Below are positions 53,945-62,605 of a stretch of 64,000 bases of DNA, piece by piece. A program made the translations under genes and the position numbers. A model generated the notes under the pieces. The model ran no database searches, was not told the DNA's origin, and worked only from the letters and a program-made list of their open reading frames with translations. The stretch is from positions 6,253 to 70,252 of the forward strand of contig NZ_JBFAPK010000046.1 in assembly GCF_040676675.1 (NCBI RefSeq). Reading direction: 5' to 3'. The stretch is from JBFAPK01 sp040676675. GTDB lineage: Bacteria > Actinomycetota > Actinomycetes > Mycobacteriales > Micromonosporaceae. Positions within the stretch are counted from its first letter, which is position 1. Every line of letters begins with the position of its first letter.

Positions 53945-54697
53945 TTAGGGCTCCGTCGCTCCGGCGCGCGTCCCGGGACGCGTGCCGGCCGCGCCGGGTA
54001 CGGACGTCGTATCGTGCCTGTTCGTCGCGGCGTGCGCGCCGGTCGCGGCCGCGTCGTGCGCGCCGGTCGCGGCCGCGTCGAGTGCCGGCACGAGCGGAAC
54101 CAGCGCGGCCCGGACGAGCTCCGGCAGCGACCCGGACGGCACGACGAAACCGGGCATCGACGGCACCTCGCTCGCGGCCCGCAGCCACTGCCGAAGGGCC
54201 ACCTTGGCAGCCGCGGCGACGCTGGCGGCGAGCACCCGGGCGGTCAGGCGGTCGACGCCCCGGCAGCGTTCGACGATGGCTCCGGCGAGCGCACCCTCGA
54301 TCGTGGTCGCGGTCTCGACGTAACAGGCGCGCAGCGCGGAACTGTTCGCGATCATCAGCAGCGCGCCGCGAGGGTGGTCGCCCGGATCGCCGTACAGGGC
54401 CACGACGGCGTCGACGACGGCCTCGCCGAGGCTCCCCTCGGCCGGGTGGGCCGCCACGGCCGCCGCGACCCGGGCCGCACGATCTTCGACGATCCCGGCG
54501 ACGATCGCCTGCTCGCGGCTGGAGAAGTAGTTGTTGTAGGTCCTGGGCGAGACCCCGGCCGCCTCGGCGATCTCCTCGACGCGGACGTTCTCGGGCCCGC
54601 GCTCCAGCGCGAGGCGCAGCGCCGCCGCCCGCAGCGCCTCTCGGGTGGCCCGCTTCTTCCTCTCCCGCAGGCTCGGTTCACCGGTCACGGTTCGCAC
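53945..54697 (-). CDS. TetR-family transcriptional regulator
   Basis: The 250-residue protein has a TetR HTH, REALRAAALRLALERGPENVRVEEIAEAAGVSPRTYNNYFSSREQAI, followed by a helical ligand domain. Residues after about 205 form an Ala-rich tail with repeated GAHDAAATGAHAA units. The start is not certain: GTG 54697 is placed 5 bases after TATCTG, suiting leaderless translation, and GTG 54688 is a near alternative. The divergent TIM-barrel gene starts at 54793, and the 95-base gap carries two palindromes of one type, so it very likely represses both genes. The ligand is unknown. Confidence 0.88.
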   Translation of the reverse strand: MRTVTGEPSLRERKKRATREALRAAALRLALERGPENVRVEEIAEAAGVSPRTYNNYFSSREQAIVAGIVEDRAARVAAAVAAHPAEGSLGEAVVDAVVALYGDPGDHPRGALLMIANSSALRACYVETATTIEGALAGAIVERCRGVDRLTARVLAASVAAAAKVALRQWLRAASEVPSMPGFVVPSGSLPELVRAALVPLVPALDAAATGAHDAAATGAHAATNRHDTTSVPGAAGTRPGTRAGATEP

Positions 54698-54711
54698 TGT
54701 GCCAGATAGAG

Positions 54712-54740
54712 TGCGTGTACGCAATCTTGCGTGCACGCAA
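54712..54740. promoter_or_regulatory. paired TetR-type operators
   Basis: TTGCGTGCACGCAA (54727-54740) is a perfect 14-base palindrome. TGCGTGTACGCA (54712-54723) is a near copy with two central mismatches, and a further TGCGTACG half-site lies at 54746-54753. The repeated TGCGT/ACGCA half-sites overlap the promoters of both divergent genes. Confidence 0.75.
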
Positions 54741-54755
54741 TATTCTGCGTACGGT
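54727..54755 (+). promoter_or_regulatory. promoter of the TIM-barrel gene
   Basis: TTGCGT (54727-54732) and TACGGT (54750-54755) are spaced by 17 bases. The -35 box is part of the palindromic operator, so repressor binding would block it. Confidence 0.6.
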
Positions 54756-54792
54756 CCCTCCTCATCCCCGACCACCGACCGGAAGGAACGAC

Positions 54793-55839
54793 ATGCGCGC
54801 CAAGGGCATCGCGTACGACACCGGCTTCGTCAGCGACGGCGTCAACTCGCGGGAACGCCTCGACCCCGAGACGGTCCGGCGCGAGCTGACCATCATCCGG
54901 GACGACCTGCACTGCAACGCGGTCCACCTCGTCGGCGCCGACCCGCGGCGCCTGGAGTTCGCCGCCCGCACCGCCGCCGAACTCGGACTGGAGGTGTGGC
55001 TCTCGCCGTACCCGCTGGACCTGGACCCCGACCAGATCCTCGCGCTGTTCCTGGACTGCGCCGAACGGGCGGAGCGACTGCGCGCGGCGGGCGCCCGGGT
55101 GGTGTTCGTCGCCGGCGTCGAACTCAGCATCATGAACCGGGGGTTCGTCGACGGCGACCGTCTCGACGAGCGCCTCGGCCGCCTGCTGGCGGACCCGGAC
55201 GGCCGCGCCGAGCGGATAACCGCGCTCCGCTCGCGCCTCGACCGGTTCCTCCGCACCGCCGTGGCGGCGATCCGGGAACGCTTCCACGGCAAGGTCACCT
55301 ACGCCGCGATCCCGTTCGAGGGCGTCGACTGGACGCTGTTCGACTTCGTGACCCTCGAACTCATCCGGTCCGCCGAGGTCGCCGACCGGTTCCGCGACGG
55401 CGTACGCGATCTCGTCGCGCAACCCAAGCCGGTCGCCGTCACCGGCTTCGGCACCGCGACGTGGCGCGGCGCGGGTGACGTCGCGCCGCGCAGCATGGAG
55501 ATCGTCGAGTACGACCCGGAGACCCGCACACCGCTGCGGCTGAACGGGCCGTACGAGCGCGACGAGGCCGGCCAGGCGGCCTACCTGCGTGAGCTGCTCG
55601 AAATCTTCGACAGCGAGGGCGTCGACAGCACCTTCGTACACCTCTTCGCGCTCCACAACTTCCCCCACCGGCCCGACGGCGATCCCCGCGACGACCTCGA
55701 CCTCGCCAGCCTGGGGATCGTCAAGATCCTCGAAGGCCGCACCGGCGGCACCTACCCCGACATGCCCTGGGAGCCGAAGGCCGCCTTCGCCGCGATCGCC
55801 GAGCACTACTCCCGCCCATCGGCGCCGACCAACCCCTGA
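54793..55839 (+). CDS. TIM-barrel protein of the group often named abortive infection protein
   Basis: The 348-residue protein shows a glycoside-hydrolase-like TIM barrel: RAKGIAYDTGF, DDLHCNAVHLVGADPRRLEFAA, GLEVWLSPYPLDLDPDQIL, GVELSIMNRGF, KVTYAAIPFEGVDWTLFDFV, and PDMPWEPKAAFAAIAEHY. From memory, actinomycete relatives are labelled abortive phage infection protein without good evidence. At the segment usually written TEFG, this protein has VTGFGTATWRGA, with Gly in place of the expected acid, so catalysis may be lost or moved. The ATG at 54793 follows GGAAGGA. It is under the divergent TetR operator and is followed by a fructosamine-kinase-like gene 53 bases on. Confidence 0.82.
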   Translation: MRAKGIAYDTGFVSDGVNSRERLDPETVRRELTIIRDDLHCNAVHLVGADPRRLEFAARTAAELGLEVWLSPYPLDLDPDQILALFLDCAERAERLRAAGARVVFVAGVELSIMNRGFVDGDRLDERLGRLLADPDGRAERITALRSRLDRFLRTAVAAIRERFHGKVTYAAIPFEGVDWTLFDFVTLELIRSAEVADRFRDGVRDLVAQPKPVAVTGFGTATWRGAGDVAPRSMEIVEYDPETRTPLRLNGPYERDEAGQAAYLRELLEIFDSEGVDSTFVHLFALHNFPHRPDGDPRDDLDLASLGIVKILEGRTGGTYPDMPWEPKAAFAAIAEHYSRPSAPTNP

Positions 55840-55891
55840 CACCCCGGCAGAAGATCTTGCGAACGAGATCCGGGGTCGGGAGGATCGTGTC

Positions 55892-56776
55892 GTGACGCAC
55901 TCGGCGACGTTCCTGCGGGGGTGCCTGCTCCGGGCCGGGCTACGCGAGGTCGTCACGGTGGAGCCGACGACGGGTGGGCTCGCGGCGCTCGCGGGCATAG
56001 CCACCCGCCGGGACGCGCCGCCGGTCTTCGTCAAGGCCCTCGCCGACCCGCCGGCCGACGACGTCTTCGTGGCGGAGGCCGAAGGGCTGGCCGCCCTGCG
56101 CGAGCAGGGCGGCGTGGCGACACCCGAGGTGATCCTGGCCGACCGAGAACTGCTGGTGCTGTCGGTGCTACGACCCAGGCCGCCCAGCGAGGTCTTCTGG
56201 GAGCGGTTCGCGCACGTACTCGCCCGCCTGCACACGAGCACCATCCATCCGCGCTTCGGATGGCACCGGGACAACTGGCTGGGGCGCCGCCGGCAGACCA
56301 ACGCCTGGAACGACGACGGCTTCGCGTTCTTCGCGGAGCACCGGCTGCTTCGGTGGCTCGGGCAGCCCCGCGTCGAGGCGGCGCTCGACCGGGGCGACCG
56401 GGCGGCGCTGGAGCGGCTGTGCCACCGGCTGCCCGACCTGCTGCCGGACCGGCCGGCCTGCCTGACCCACGGCGACCTGTGGGCGCAGAACGTCCTGGCC
56501 ACTCCCGACGGGCAGCCCGCGCTGATCGACCCGGCGGTGTCGTACCTGTGGGCCGAGGTCGACCTCGCGCATCTGTGGTCCACCTCGCCCCCGCCCGAGG
56601 CGCACCGGTTCTTCGCGGTCTACGCGGAGCTGACCTGCCTCGGCCGCGACTGGCCGGCCCGCATGCCAATAATCCAGCTGCGACAACACCTCGCCGTGCT
56701 GGCCCAGTTCGACGACGACTGGGGCGCGGCCGACCAGATCCGCGCCACCCTCGCCCCGTTCCGGACCCGAACCTGA
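55892..56776 (+). CDS. fructosamine kinase/aminoglycoside phosphotransferase-like kinase
   Basis: The 294-residue protein has the kinase-fold of the fructosamine kinase family: FVKAL (ATP-binding Lys), VFVAEAEGLAALRE, FGWHRDNWLG (a hallmark of fructosamine kinases), catalytic loop THGDLWAQNVL and metal-binding ALIDPAVSYLWAEVDLA. Family members phosphorylate sugars attached to amines, as deglycation, or small-molecule sugars. GTG 55892 follows GGAGG by eight bases. It probably shares the TetR-controlled transcript of the TIM-barrel gene. It is convergent with another phosphotransferase gene only 14 bases away. Confidence 0.88.
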   Translation: MTHSATFLRGCLLRAGLREVVTVEPTTGGLAALAGIATRRDAPPVFVKALADPPADDVFVAEAEGLAALREQGGVATPEVILADRELLVLSVLRPRPPSEVFWERFAHVLARLHTSTIHPRFGWHRDNWLGRRRQTNAWNDDGFAFFAEHRLLRWLGQPRVEAALDRGDRAALERLCHRLPDLLPDRPACLTHGDLWAQNVLATPDGQPALIDPAVSYLWAEVDLAHLWSTSPPPEAHRFFAVYAELTCLGRDWPARMPIIQLRQHLAVLAQFDDDWGAADQIRATLAPFRTRT

Positions 56777-56790
56777 CAAGGCCCGTCCGT

Positions 56791-57690
56791 TCAGGCCGAC
56801 GGCGGGTCGGCGGTGATCCGGGCGAGCGTGCGTCGGCCCATCCGACTCATGGCGGGGTTGGTCCGTTCGTAGTACCAGACCACCCCCATCGCCTGCGCGA
56901 AGGCCCACGCCCGGCCGCGTTCCCATTCGAGATCGTCACAGCCGAGCCGCTCCCGGAGCGCCCGGCGCGGCCCGGACTCCAGCAGGTGCCACGCCCCCAC
57001 GAGGTCGAGGGCCGGGTCGGCCGGGCCCAGTCCGCCCACGTCGAGCACCCCGGCCAGCCGCCCCTCGGCGACGAGGACGTTGCCCGGGATGAGATCACCG
57101 TGGGTCATCCGGTCCGGGGTGTCGCCGCGCGGCAACTCCCGCAGCACCGCCCAGGTCCGCCGGAGCAGCGGAACGTCCAGCAGCGTCTCGCTGTGCCGGA
57201 AGCAGGTCTCCATCCACTCGTCGTGTGCCGGTAGCTCACCCCCACGGCCCTGGCCCTCGAAGGTACGTCCCCGGGTGTCGATGGCGCGCACGTCACGGAC
57301 GAACTCGGCCAGATCGTGCGCGAACGCGACGGAGTCACCGGGGTCCTCGTCGGCGGCTATCACACCGGGTAGCCACGTCTGTACCGACCACGGCAGCGGG
57401 TAGTCGCCGCCTGGTTCGCCGATCGCGACCGGCTCGGGGCTGGGAGACCGGGTACGCCCGAGCAGCTCGCGGGCCGCCGCCGCCTCGCGCTCCAACCAGC
57501 GCCGCGCGGCCGCGACCTCCTGCGGCTGGAGGGGGAACCGGGCCGTGAACCGTTCGCCGATACGGAAGATGGCGTTGACCGTTCCGGGCGAGGCGACGGG
57601 CCTGACCGCCAGGCTCCGCCACTCGGGGAACTGGGCGTCCACCAGCTCACGGACGGTCTCGGGGGTGACGTCGAGCTGACCTTCGTGCAT
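56791..57690 (-). CDS. aminoglycoside/macrolide phosphotransferase-family protein
   Basis: The 299-residue protein is an APH-fold kinase with a nucleotide-binding N-lobe (SPGTVNAIFRIGERFTARFP), catalytic loop RMTHGDLIPGNVLV, and metal site GVLDVGGLGPADPALDL. Such genes range from antibiotic kinases to housekeeping phosphotransferases, and the substrate cannot be assigned. The ATG at 57690 has a weak ribosome binding site. It is convergent with the fructosamine-kinase-like gene and divergent from the HAD gene at 57816. Confidence 0.86.
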   Translation of the reverse strand: MHEGQLDVTPETVRELVDAQFPEWRSLAVRPVASPGTVNAIFRIGERFTARFPLQPQEVAAARRWLEREAAAARELLGRTRSPSPEPVAIGEPGGDYPLPWSVQTWLPGVIAADEDPGDSVAFAHDLAEFVRDVRAIDTRGRTFEGQGRGGELPAHDEWMETCFRHSETLLDVPLLRRTWAVLRELPRGDTPDRMTHGDLIPGNVLVAEGRLAGVLDVGGLGPADPALDLVGAWHLLESGPRRALRERLGCDDLEWERGRAWAFAQAMGVVWYYERTNPAMSRMGRRTLARITADPPSA

Positions 57691-57815
57691 CGGCACGTCC
57701 GGCAGCCTGCGCCTCCCGACGGGTGGTCGCAAGCGGATTAGGCGGCAGGACACGGCCTGGCACCGGGCCGGTGCCTCGGCCGGCCGCCGGGGCCGGCACT
57801 GGGATACTGCCCGCC

Positions 57816-58544
57816 GTGACGGTCAAGGCGCTCATCTTCGACTTCGACGGCCTGCTGATGGACACGGAGACCACGCTGCTGGAGAGCTGGCGCTGGGAGT
57901 GGCGGCGGCACGGCCTGGAACTCGACCCGGCCGGCTTCTTCGCCGACCACGGCGGCGACGCCAACGAGCCGCGGTACGCCGCGCTCGCCGCGGCCGTCGG
58001 ACCGGCGTACGACCGGGACGTCAGCCACGCGCTGCGGATGGCGCACCGGGCGGAGTTGAATGCCGCGCTGGAGCCCGCGCCCGGCGTCGTCGGCTGGCTG
58101 GACCGGGCCGCGGAGCGGGGACTGCGGCTGGCGGTGGCGAGCAGTTCGCCGCTCACCCACGTGGGCGCGATGCTGGACCAGGCCGGGCTGCGGGAGCGGT
58201 TCGAGGTGCTGGCGACCGGCGAGGAGGTGGCGGCGCACAAGCCGGATCCGGCCGTCTACCTGTTGGCGCTGGAGCGGCTCGGGCTGCCTGCGGAGGAGGC
58301 CGTCGCGTTCGAGGACACCGCGCACGGCGTCGCGGCGGCACACGCGGCCGGGCTGCGCTGCGTGGCGGTACCGAACCCGTACGCGGACGGCAGCCGCTTC
58401 ACCGCTGCGGACCTGCTGCTGCCCAGCGCCGCGGACCTGCCCCTGGACGCGGTCCTGGCCCGGCTGGCCGGGCCGGCGGAGCACGGACGCCGAGTGCCCC
58501 CGTCGCGCCTCACCCCACCAGCCCCGACTCGTACGCGACGATGA
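57816..58544 (+). CDS. HAD-superfamily hydrolase (beta-phosphoglucomutase/GS1-like)
   Basis: The 242-residue protein has all four HAD motifs: nucleophile FDFDGLLMDTE (Asp10 and Asp12), SSSP (motif II), the Lys in AAHKPDP (motif III) and FEDTAHG (motif IV). A helical cap lies at residues about 18-85 (LLESWRWEWRRHG). It should hydrolyse or transfer phosphate on a small sugar or nucleotide phosphate. The GTG at 57816 is close to an upstream ATACT and lacks a Shine-Dalgarno sequence, suggesting leaderless translation. Its 3' end overlaps the convergent response-regulator gene by 35 bases; the last 12 residues are Arg/Pro-rich and may be non-conserved. Confidence 0.9.
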   Translation: MTVKALIFDFDGLLMDTETTLLESWRWEWRRHGLELDPAGFFADHGGDANEPRYAALAAAVGPAYDRDVSHALRMAHRAELNAALEPAPGVVGWLDRAAERGLRLAVASSSPLTHVGAMLDQAGLRERFEVLATGEEVAAHKPDPAVYLLALERLGLPAEEAVAFEDTAHGVAAAHAAGLRCVAVPNPYADGSRFTAADLLLPSAADLPLDAVLARLAGPAEHGRRVPPSRLTPPAPTRTRR

Positions 58545-59163
58545 CGAGCTGGACCCGGTCCCGCGCGTCGAGCTTGGTCAGCAGCCGGGCGACGTGCGAC
58601 TTGGCGGTGGCGACGCTGATGAAGAGCTCGTCGGCGATCTCGGCGTTCGAGCGGCCCCGCCCGATCAGCGTGAGCACCTCCCGTTCCCGCTCGGTGACGC
58701 CGGCGAGCGACCGGGGCGCCGGCCGCGCGGCCGCCTCGCGCGCGCCGACGAAGTCCGCGATCAGCCGGCGGGTGACGCTCGGCGCGATCAGGGCGTCGCC
58801 GGCGGCGACCACCCGGATCGCCGCGAGGATGTCGTCGAGGGCCATGTCCTTCACGACGAACCCGCTCGCACCGGCCCGCAGCGCACCGTGGACGTGGTCG
58901 TCCTCGTCGAACGTGGTGAGCACGAGCACCCGCGAGCTGCCCGGACCCTCGGTGATCGCCCGGGTCGCCTGGATCCCGTCCATGCCCGGCATCCGGATGT
59001 CCATCACCACCACGTCCGGGTGCAGCTCCCGGACGAGTCGGACCGCCTCCGCGCCCGTGCCGGCCTCGCCGACCACCCGCAGGTCGGCGGTGTCGTCGAT
59101 CAGCACCCGCAGGCCGGAGCGGACCAGCGGCTGGTCGTCGGCGAGCAGCACGCGCACGCTCAT
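58510..59163 (-). CDS. NarL/LuxR-family response regulator
   Basis: The 217-residue protein has a receiver domain with acidic pocket ADDQ (Asp9, Asp10), phosphoacceptor VVVMDIRMPGMDG (Asp55), TTF and VVKDM (Lys), followed by a LuxR HTH (LTEREREVLTLIGRGRSNAEIADELFISVATAKSHV-like pattern). The ATG overlaps the stop of the histidine kinase gene as ATGA. It should control the divergent ABC exporter or its own operon on phosphorylation. Confidence 0.95.
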   Translation of the reverse strand: MSVRVLLADDQPLVRSGLRVLIDDTADLRVVGEAGTGAEAVRLVRELHPDVVVMDIRMPGMDGIQATRAITEGPGSSRVLVLTTFDEDDHVHGALRAGASGFVVKDMALDDILAAIRVVAAGDALIAPSVTRRLIADFVGAREAAARPAPRSLAGVTEREREVLTLIGRGRSNAEIADELFISVATAKSHVARLLTKLDARDRVQLVIVAYESGLVG

Positions 59164-60512
59164 CGGGCCGGCTCCGCGGCGGTACCCGGCCCGTGTCCCG
59201 CGGGACGGCTCCCCGGCACGGTCGCCGCGGCGGCCGGCGGGGTCCCGGTCGGCGTACCCGGCTCCGCCGCGTCCGCCGTGGGCACCGCCACGGTCGGCCC
59301 GGACAGCTCCGGCAGCGGCAGGGTCGCGGCGACCCGGAACCCGCCCCCGGTACGCGGTCCCGCGTCGAACCGCCCGTGCAGCAGCCCCACCCGCTCGCGC
59401 ATTCCGGTGAGGCCGTAGCCGGTACCGGGGGCGACGCAGCCCCGCCCCTCGTCGGTGACCTCGATGCCCAGCTCGCCGTCCCGATGGTCGATGATCACCC
59501 GGCAGGCGTCGGTGCCGGCGTGCCGCACCACGTTGGTGACCGCCTCCTGCACGACGCGGTACGCGGCGAGCTCGATGTCGCCCGGCAGCAGCCGGGGCCG
59601 CCCCGTCCGGCGCAGCTCGATCCGGACGCCGGCCTCGGCGGTGGTGGCGACCAGCCGGTCGAGGTCGGCCAGGCCGGGCGCCGGGGCGGGCGGCGCCGAT
59701 CCGGCTCCGGGCCCGTCGGGCGACGACTGGCGCAGCCCGACGACGAGCCGCCGCAGCCCGGCGAGGGTGTCCCGGCTGGTGGCCTCGATCGCCCGTAACG
59801 CCTTGCCGGCCTCGGCCGGACGCGACTCGATCATGCGGCTGCCCATGCCGGCCTGGATGGCGATGATGCTGACGCTGTGCGCGACCATGTCGTGCAGTTC
59901 CCGGGCGATGCGCAGCCGCTCGGCGGTGACCGCCTGCGCCGCGGCCTGGGCGCGCAGCGCCTCGCCGTACCGCCGGCGGGCGCGCACCGAGTTCCCGACC
60001 ATCCAGGCGATGAGCATGACCAGCGTGGGAATCTCGGGCCGGCTGTTGACGTCGAGCCGCGTCGCGCCGGCGAAGCCGACGGCGATCTCGGCACCGAGCG
60101 CCACGACCGCGACGGGTACCGAGACACGGCGTCGCCGGGTCGCGGCGAGGTACGCCACGGCCACGTCGATCGCGGCGATCTGCAGGTAGCGCACGTCGCT
60201 CAGGTAGCCCGACTCCCAGGAGTGCACGGTCACGGTCAGGGCGGTCGAGGCGAGCAGCATCAGCGCCAGCGTGACCAGCGGCGCGCGGCGCAGCACCACG
60301 GCGGGCAGGGCCATCGCCAGGGCCGGCAGCACGTACCGGAACGAGATCGGCAGCTGCCAGAGGTACAGGGTGTTCTCGTTCCCGCCGTTGACCACCGCGA
60401 CGAACAGGACCACGGGGAACACCGCGACCGCCGTCCAGCACAGGACCGTCCGCGCCGCCGGCGGTACCCGGTGGCGCAGCGGCGGCCGGAGCGGATGGGT
60501 GCTGCCGTTCAC
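59160..60512 (-). CDS. NarL-type (HisKA_3) sensor histidine kinase
   Basis: The 450-residue protein has about four or five hydrophobic helices in residues 20-175 (RTVLCWTAVAVFPVVLFVAV, VLPALAMALPAVVL, LVTLALMLLASTALTVTV, YLQIAAIDVAVAYLA, IPTLVMLIAWMVG) and little extracytoplasmic loop, so it probably senses within the membrane. The dimerisation helix carries RELHDMVAHSVS with His207 as phosphoacceptor. A HATPase_c domain follows, with VQEAVTNVVRHA and GYGLTGMRERV. A Pro/Ala tail ends the protein. The GTG at 60512 has a poor ribosome binding site. It is divergent from the ABC exporter genes. Confidence 0.94.
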   Translation of the reverse strand: MNGSTHPLRPPLRHRVPPAARTVLCWTAVAVFPVVLFVAVVNGGNENTLYLWQLPISFRYVLPALAMALPAVVLRRAPLVTLALMLLASTALTVTVHSWESGYLSDVRYLQIAAIDVAVAYLAATRRRRVSVPVAVVALGAEIAVGFAGATRLDVNSRPEIPTLVMLIAWMVGNSVRARRRYGEALRAQAAAQAVTAERLRIARELHDMVAHSVSIIAIQAGMGSRMIESRPAEAGKALRAIEATSRDTLAGLRRLVVGLRQSSPDGPGAGSAPPAPAPGLADLDRLVATTAEAGVRIELRRTGRPRLLPGDIELAAYRVVQEAVTNVVRHAGTDACRVIIDHRDGELGIEVTDEGRGCVAPGTGYGLTGMRERVGLLHGRFDAGPRTGGGFRVAATLPLPELSGPTVAVPTADAAEPGTPTGTPPAAAATVPGSRPAGHGPGTAAEPAR

Positions 60513-60643
60513 GCGGCGAGACTAGCCCGCGCCGGAGGAGGCGGGCATCAGCCCGTGGGCGTACGCCCCGAGGCGGGGCGCGTGCCGCGGTTGCCGCCTC
60601 CGGTCCGATGGCCGGGCCCGGGGCCGCCGACAGGATCGGTGGC

Positions 60644-61564
60644 GTGATCGAAGTCAACGGACTCACCAAGCGCTACGGCCGCAAGACGGCCGTGGACGAC
60701 CTCTGCTTCACCGTACGGCCCGGGCAGGTCACCGGGTTCCTCGGCCCGAACGGCGCCGGCAAGACGACCACGCTGCGCATGATCCTCGGGCTGGACGCGC
60801 CGACCGGCGGTACCGCGACGGTCGGCGGGGTGCCGTTCCGCGACCATCCGCGCGGGCTGCGCCACGCCGGCGCGCTGCTCGACGCCCAGCAGGTGCACGG
60901 GGGGCTCACCGCCCGCGCGCACCTGGCCGCCCTGTCCCGTAGCAACCGGCTGCCGGCCCGCCGGGTCGACGAGGTCCTGGCGGAGGTGGGACTGACCGAG
61001 GCGGCCCGGCGGCGCGTCGGCGGGTTCTCCCTCGGCATGAAGCAGCGGCTCGGCATCGCCGCCGCGCTCCTGGGCGACCCGCCCGTCCTGATGTTCGACG
61101 AGCCGATCAACGGGATGGACCCGGAGGGCGTGCTCTGGGTCCGGCACCTCTTCCGCCGTCTCGCCGCGCAGGGTCGTACGGTCTTCCTCTCCAGCCATCT
61201 GATGAGCGAGATGGAGAACACGGCCGACCAGCTCGTGGTCATCGGCCGGGGACGGCTCATCGCCGCCGAGTCCGTACGGAGCTTCGCGGCCCGCGGTAGC
61301 CGGCTGCGGGTGGTCGTACGGACGCCGCGCACCGCCGAACTCACCGAGGTGCTGACCCGGGCCGGCGGACGGGTCGAACCGGACGACGGGCCCGGAACCG
61401 ACCGGCTCGCCGTCACCGGGCTGCCGGCCGAGCGGATCGGCACGCTCGCCCTCGACCACCGCATCGTGCTGCACGAACTGACCACCCGGAGCGCCTCGCT
61501 GGAGGAAGCCTTCATGGAGATCACCGCCGACACCGTCGAGTACCTCGCGGGACAGCCCCGATGA
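60644..61564 (+). CDS. ABC transporter ATP-binding protein
   Basis: The 306-residue ATPase has Walker A GPNGAGKTTT, signature FSLGMKQRLG, Walker B PVLMFDEP and the H-loop LSSHLMSEM. The layout, with a C-terminal extension of about 90 residues, is that of DrrA/CcmA-type exporters used for drugs, lipids or antimicrobial peptides. GTG 60644 was chosen, with AGGA upstream; ATG 60608 is an alternative. It overlaps the permease by ATGA and is divergent from the two-component system, which likely regulates it. Confidence 0.94.
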   Translation: MIEVNGLTKRYGRKTAVDDLCFTVRPGQVTGFLGPNGAGKTTTLRMILGLDAPTGGTATVGGVPFRDHPRGLRHAGALLDAQQVHGGLTARAHLAALSRSNRLPARRVDEVLAEVGLTEAARRRVGGFSLGMKQRLGIAAALLGDPPVLMFDEPINGMDPEGVLWVRHLFRRLAAQGRTVFLSSHLMSEMENTADQLVVIGRGRLIAAESVRSFAARGSRLRVVVRTPRTAELTEVLTRAGGRVEPDDGPGTDRLAVTGLPAERIGTLALDHRIVLHELTTRSASLEEAFMEITADTVEYLAGQPR

Positions 61565-62415
61565 GCGCCCCCGCCGCCGTCTCCGCCCCGGCCGGCGTCC
61601 GGGCGGTACCCGAGCCGCCCGCCCGATTCCTCGACCTGGTGGCCGCCGAGTGGATCAAGATGCGGTCGCTGCGGTCGACGCCCTGGGTGCTCGTGCTCGT
61701 TCCGTTCTTCGTCACCGGCTGTGCCGCGCTCGACGCGCTCTGGGACTACAACAACTTCCCGCGCTACTCCCCCGAGGCGCAGCGGGAGCACATGTTCGCG
61801 TTGCGCGACGCCTTCCCGGTCTCCGGCTACTGGACGCTGATCCTCGTCGCCGCCGGCATGGGGGCGGTCGCGGTCGTCGGCGAGTACGGCACCGGGCTGA
61901 TCCGGACCACCATGGTGGCGGTACCGGCCCGTGCCTCGGTGGTGCTGGCCAAGGCCGTCCTCGTGGCCCTGGTCTGGACCGCCGTCGGGGCGGTCGCGGC
62001 GGCCGGTTCGTTCACCGCCTCCCAGCTCATCCTCGGCCTGCGCGACGCCGCGCTCCCGGTCACCGACCCGGTCGCGGTGCGAAGCCTGGCGGCGTCCGCG
62101 CTCCTGGCCCCGGTCTGCGCGCTGATCGGCCTCGCGCTCGGCGTCCTGATCCGGCACGGCGCCACCACCGCGGTCGTCGCGGCGTTCACCCTGCTGATGC
62201 TGCCGTTCTTCGTCTCGGACCGGCGCCGGTGGTCGGCCGAGATCTACAACGCGATGGTGGGTCCCGCCTGGCAGCGGCTGACCACGGACTGGACGCCGCC
62301 GCCCGGCAGCGGGAGCTATCCCGGCACCGTCCCCGGCTCCTGGCTGGCGTACCTGGCCTGGCCCGTGCTCCTGGTCACCGCCGCGTTGATCATGATACGG
62401 CGGCGCGACGTGTGA
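61561..62415 (+). CDS. ABC transporter permease
   Basis: The 284-residue protein has about six transmembrane helices, such as PWVLVLVPFFVTGCAALDAL, YWTLILVAAGMGAVAVVGEYG, VVLAKAVLVALVWTAVGAVAAAG, LLAPVCALIGLALGVLI, AVVAAFTLLMLPFFV and SWLAYLAWPVLLVTAALIM. The N-terminal LDLVAAEWIKMRSLRSTPW segment is typical of ABC-2-type permeases. It overlaps the ATPase gene by four bases and completes the exporter. Confidence 0.93.
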   Translation: MSAPAAVSAPAGVRAVPEPPARFLDLVAAEWIKMRSLRSTPWVLVLVPFFVTGCAALDALWDYNNFPRYSPEAQREHMFALRDAFPVSGYWTLILVAAGMGAVAVVGEYGTGLIRTTMVAVPARASVVLAKAVLVALVWTAVGAVAAAGSFTASQLILGLRDAALPVTDPVAVRSLAASALLAPVCALIGLALGVLIRHGATTAVVAAFTLLMLPFFVSDRRRWSAEIYNAMVGPAWQRLTTDWTPPPGSGSYPGTVPGSWLAYLAWPVLLVTAALIMIRRRDV

Positions 62416-62605
62416 CCGACCGACCCGCCGGGCCCGTGTCGTCGGTCACGGCGACGCGGTCGCGGCGCTGGTCGGTACCGTCGCGCGCCCCGGCCGGTGC
62501 CACGGCCCGGCGAGGGGCGGCGGAGGCCGAGTTAGGCTCCTGTTGACCGGCGAGTAGGCCACCGGCGGGCCAGTCGGTGGCGCCGGCGGCGGATCAGGAG
62601 TACGC

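Noticed and set aside
62533..62561. TAGGCT and TTGACC boxes considered as a promoter for the radical SAM gene
   Set aside because: The hexamers are in the wrong order or at the wrong spacing to form a normal promoter.
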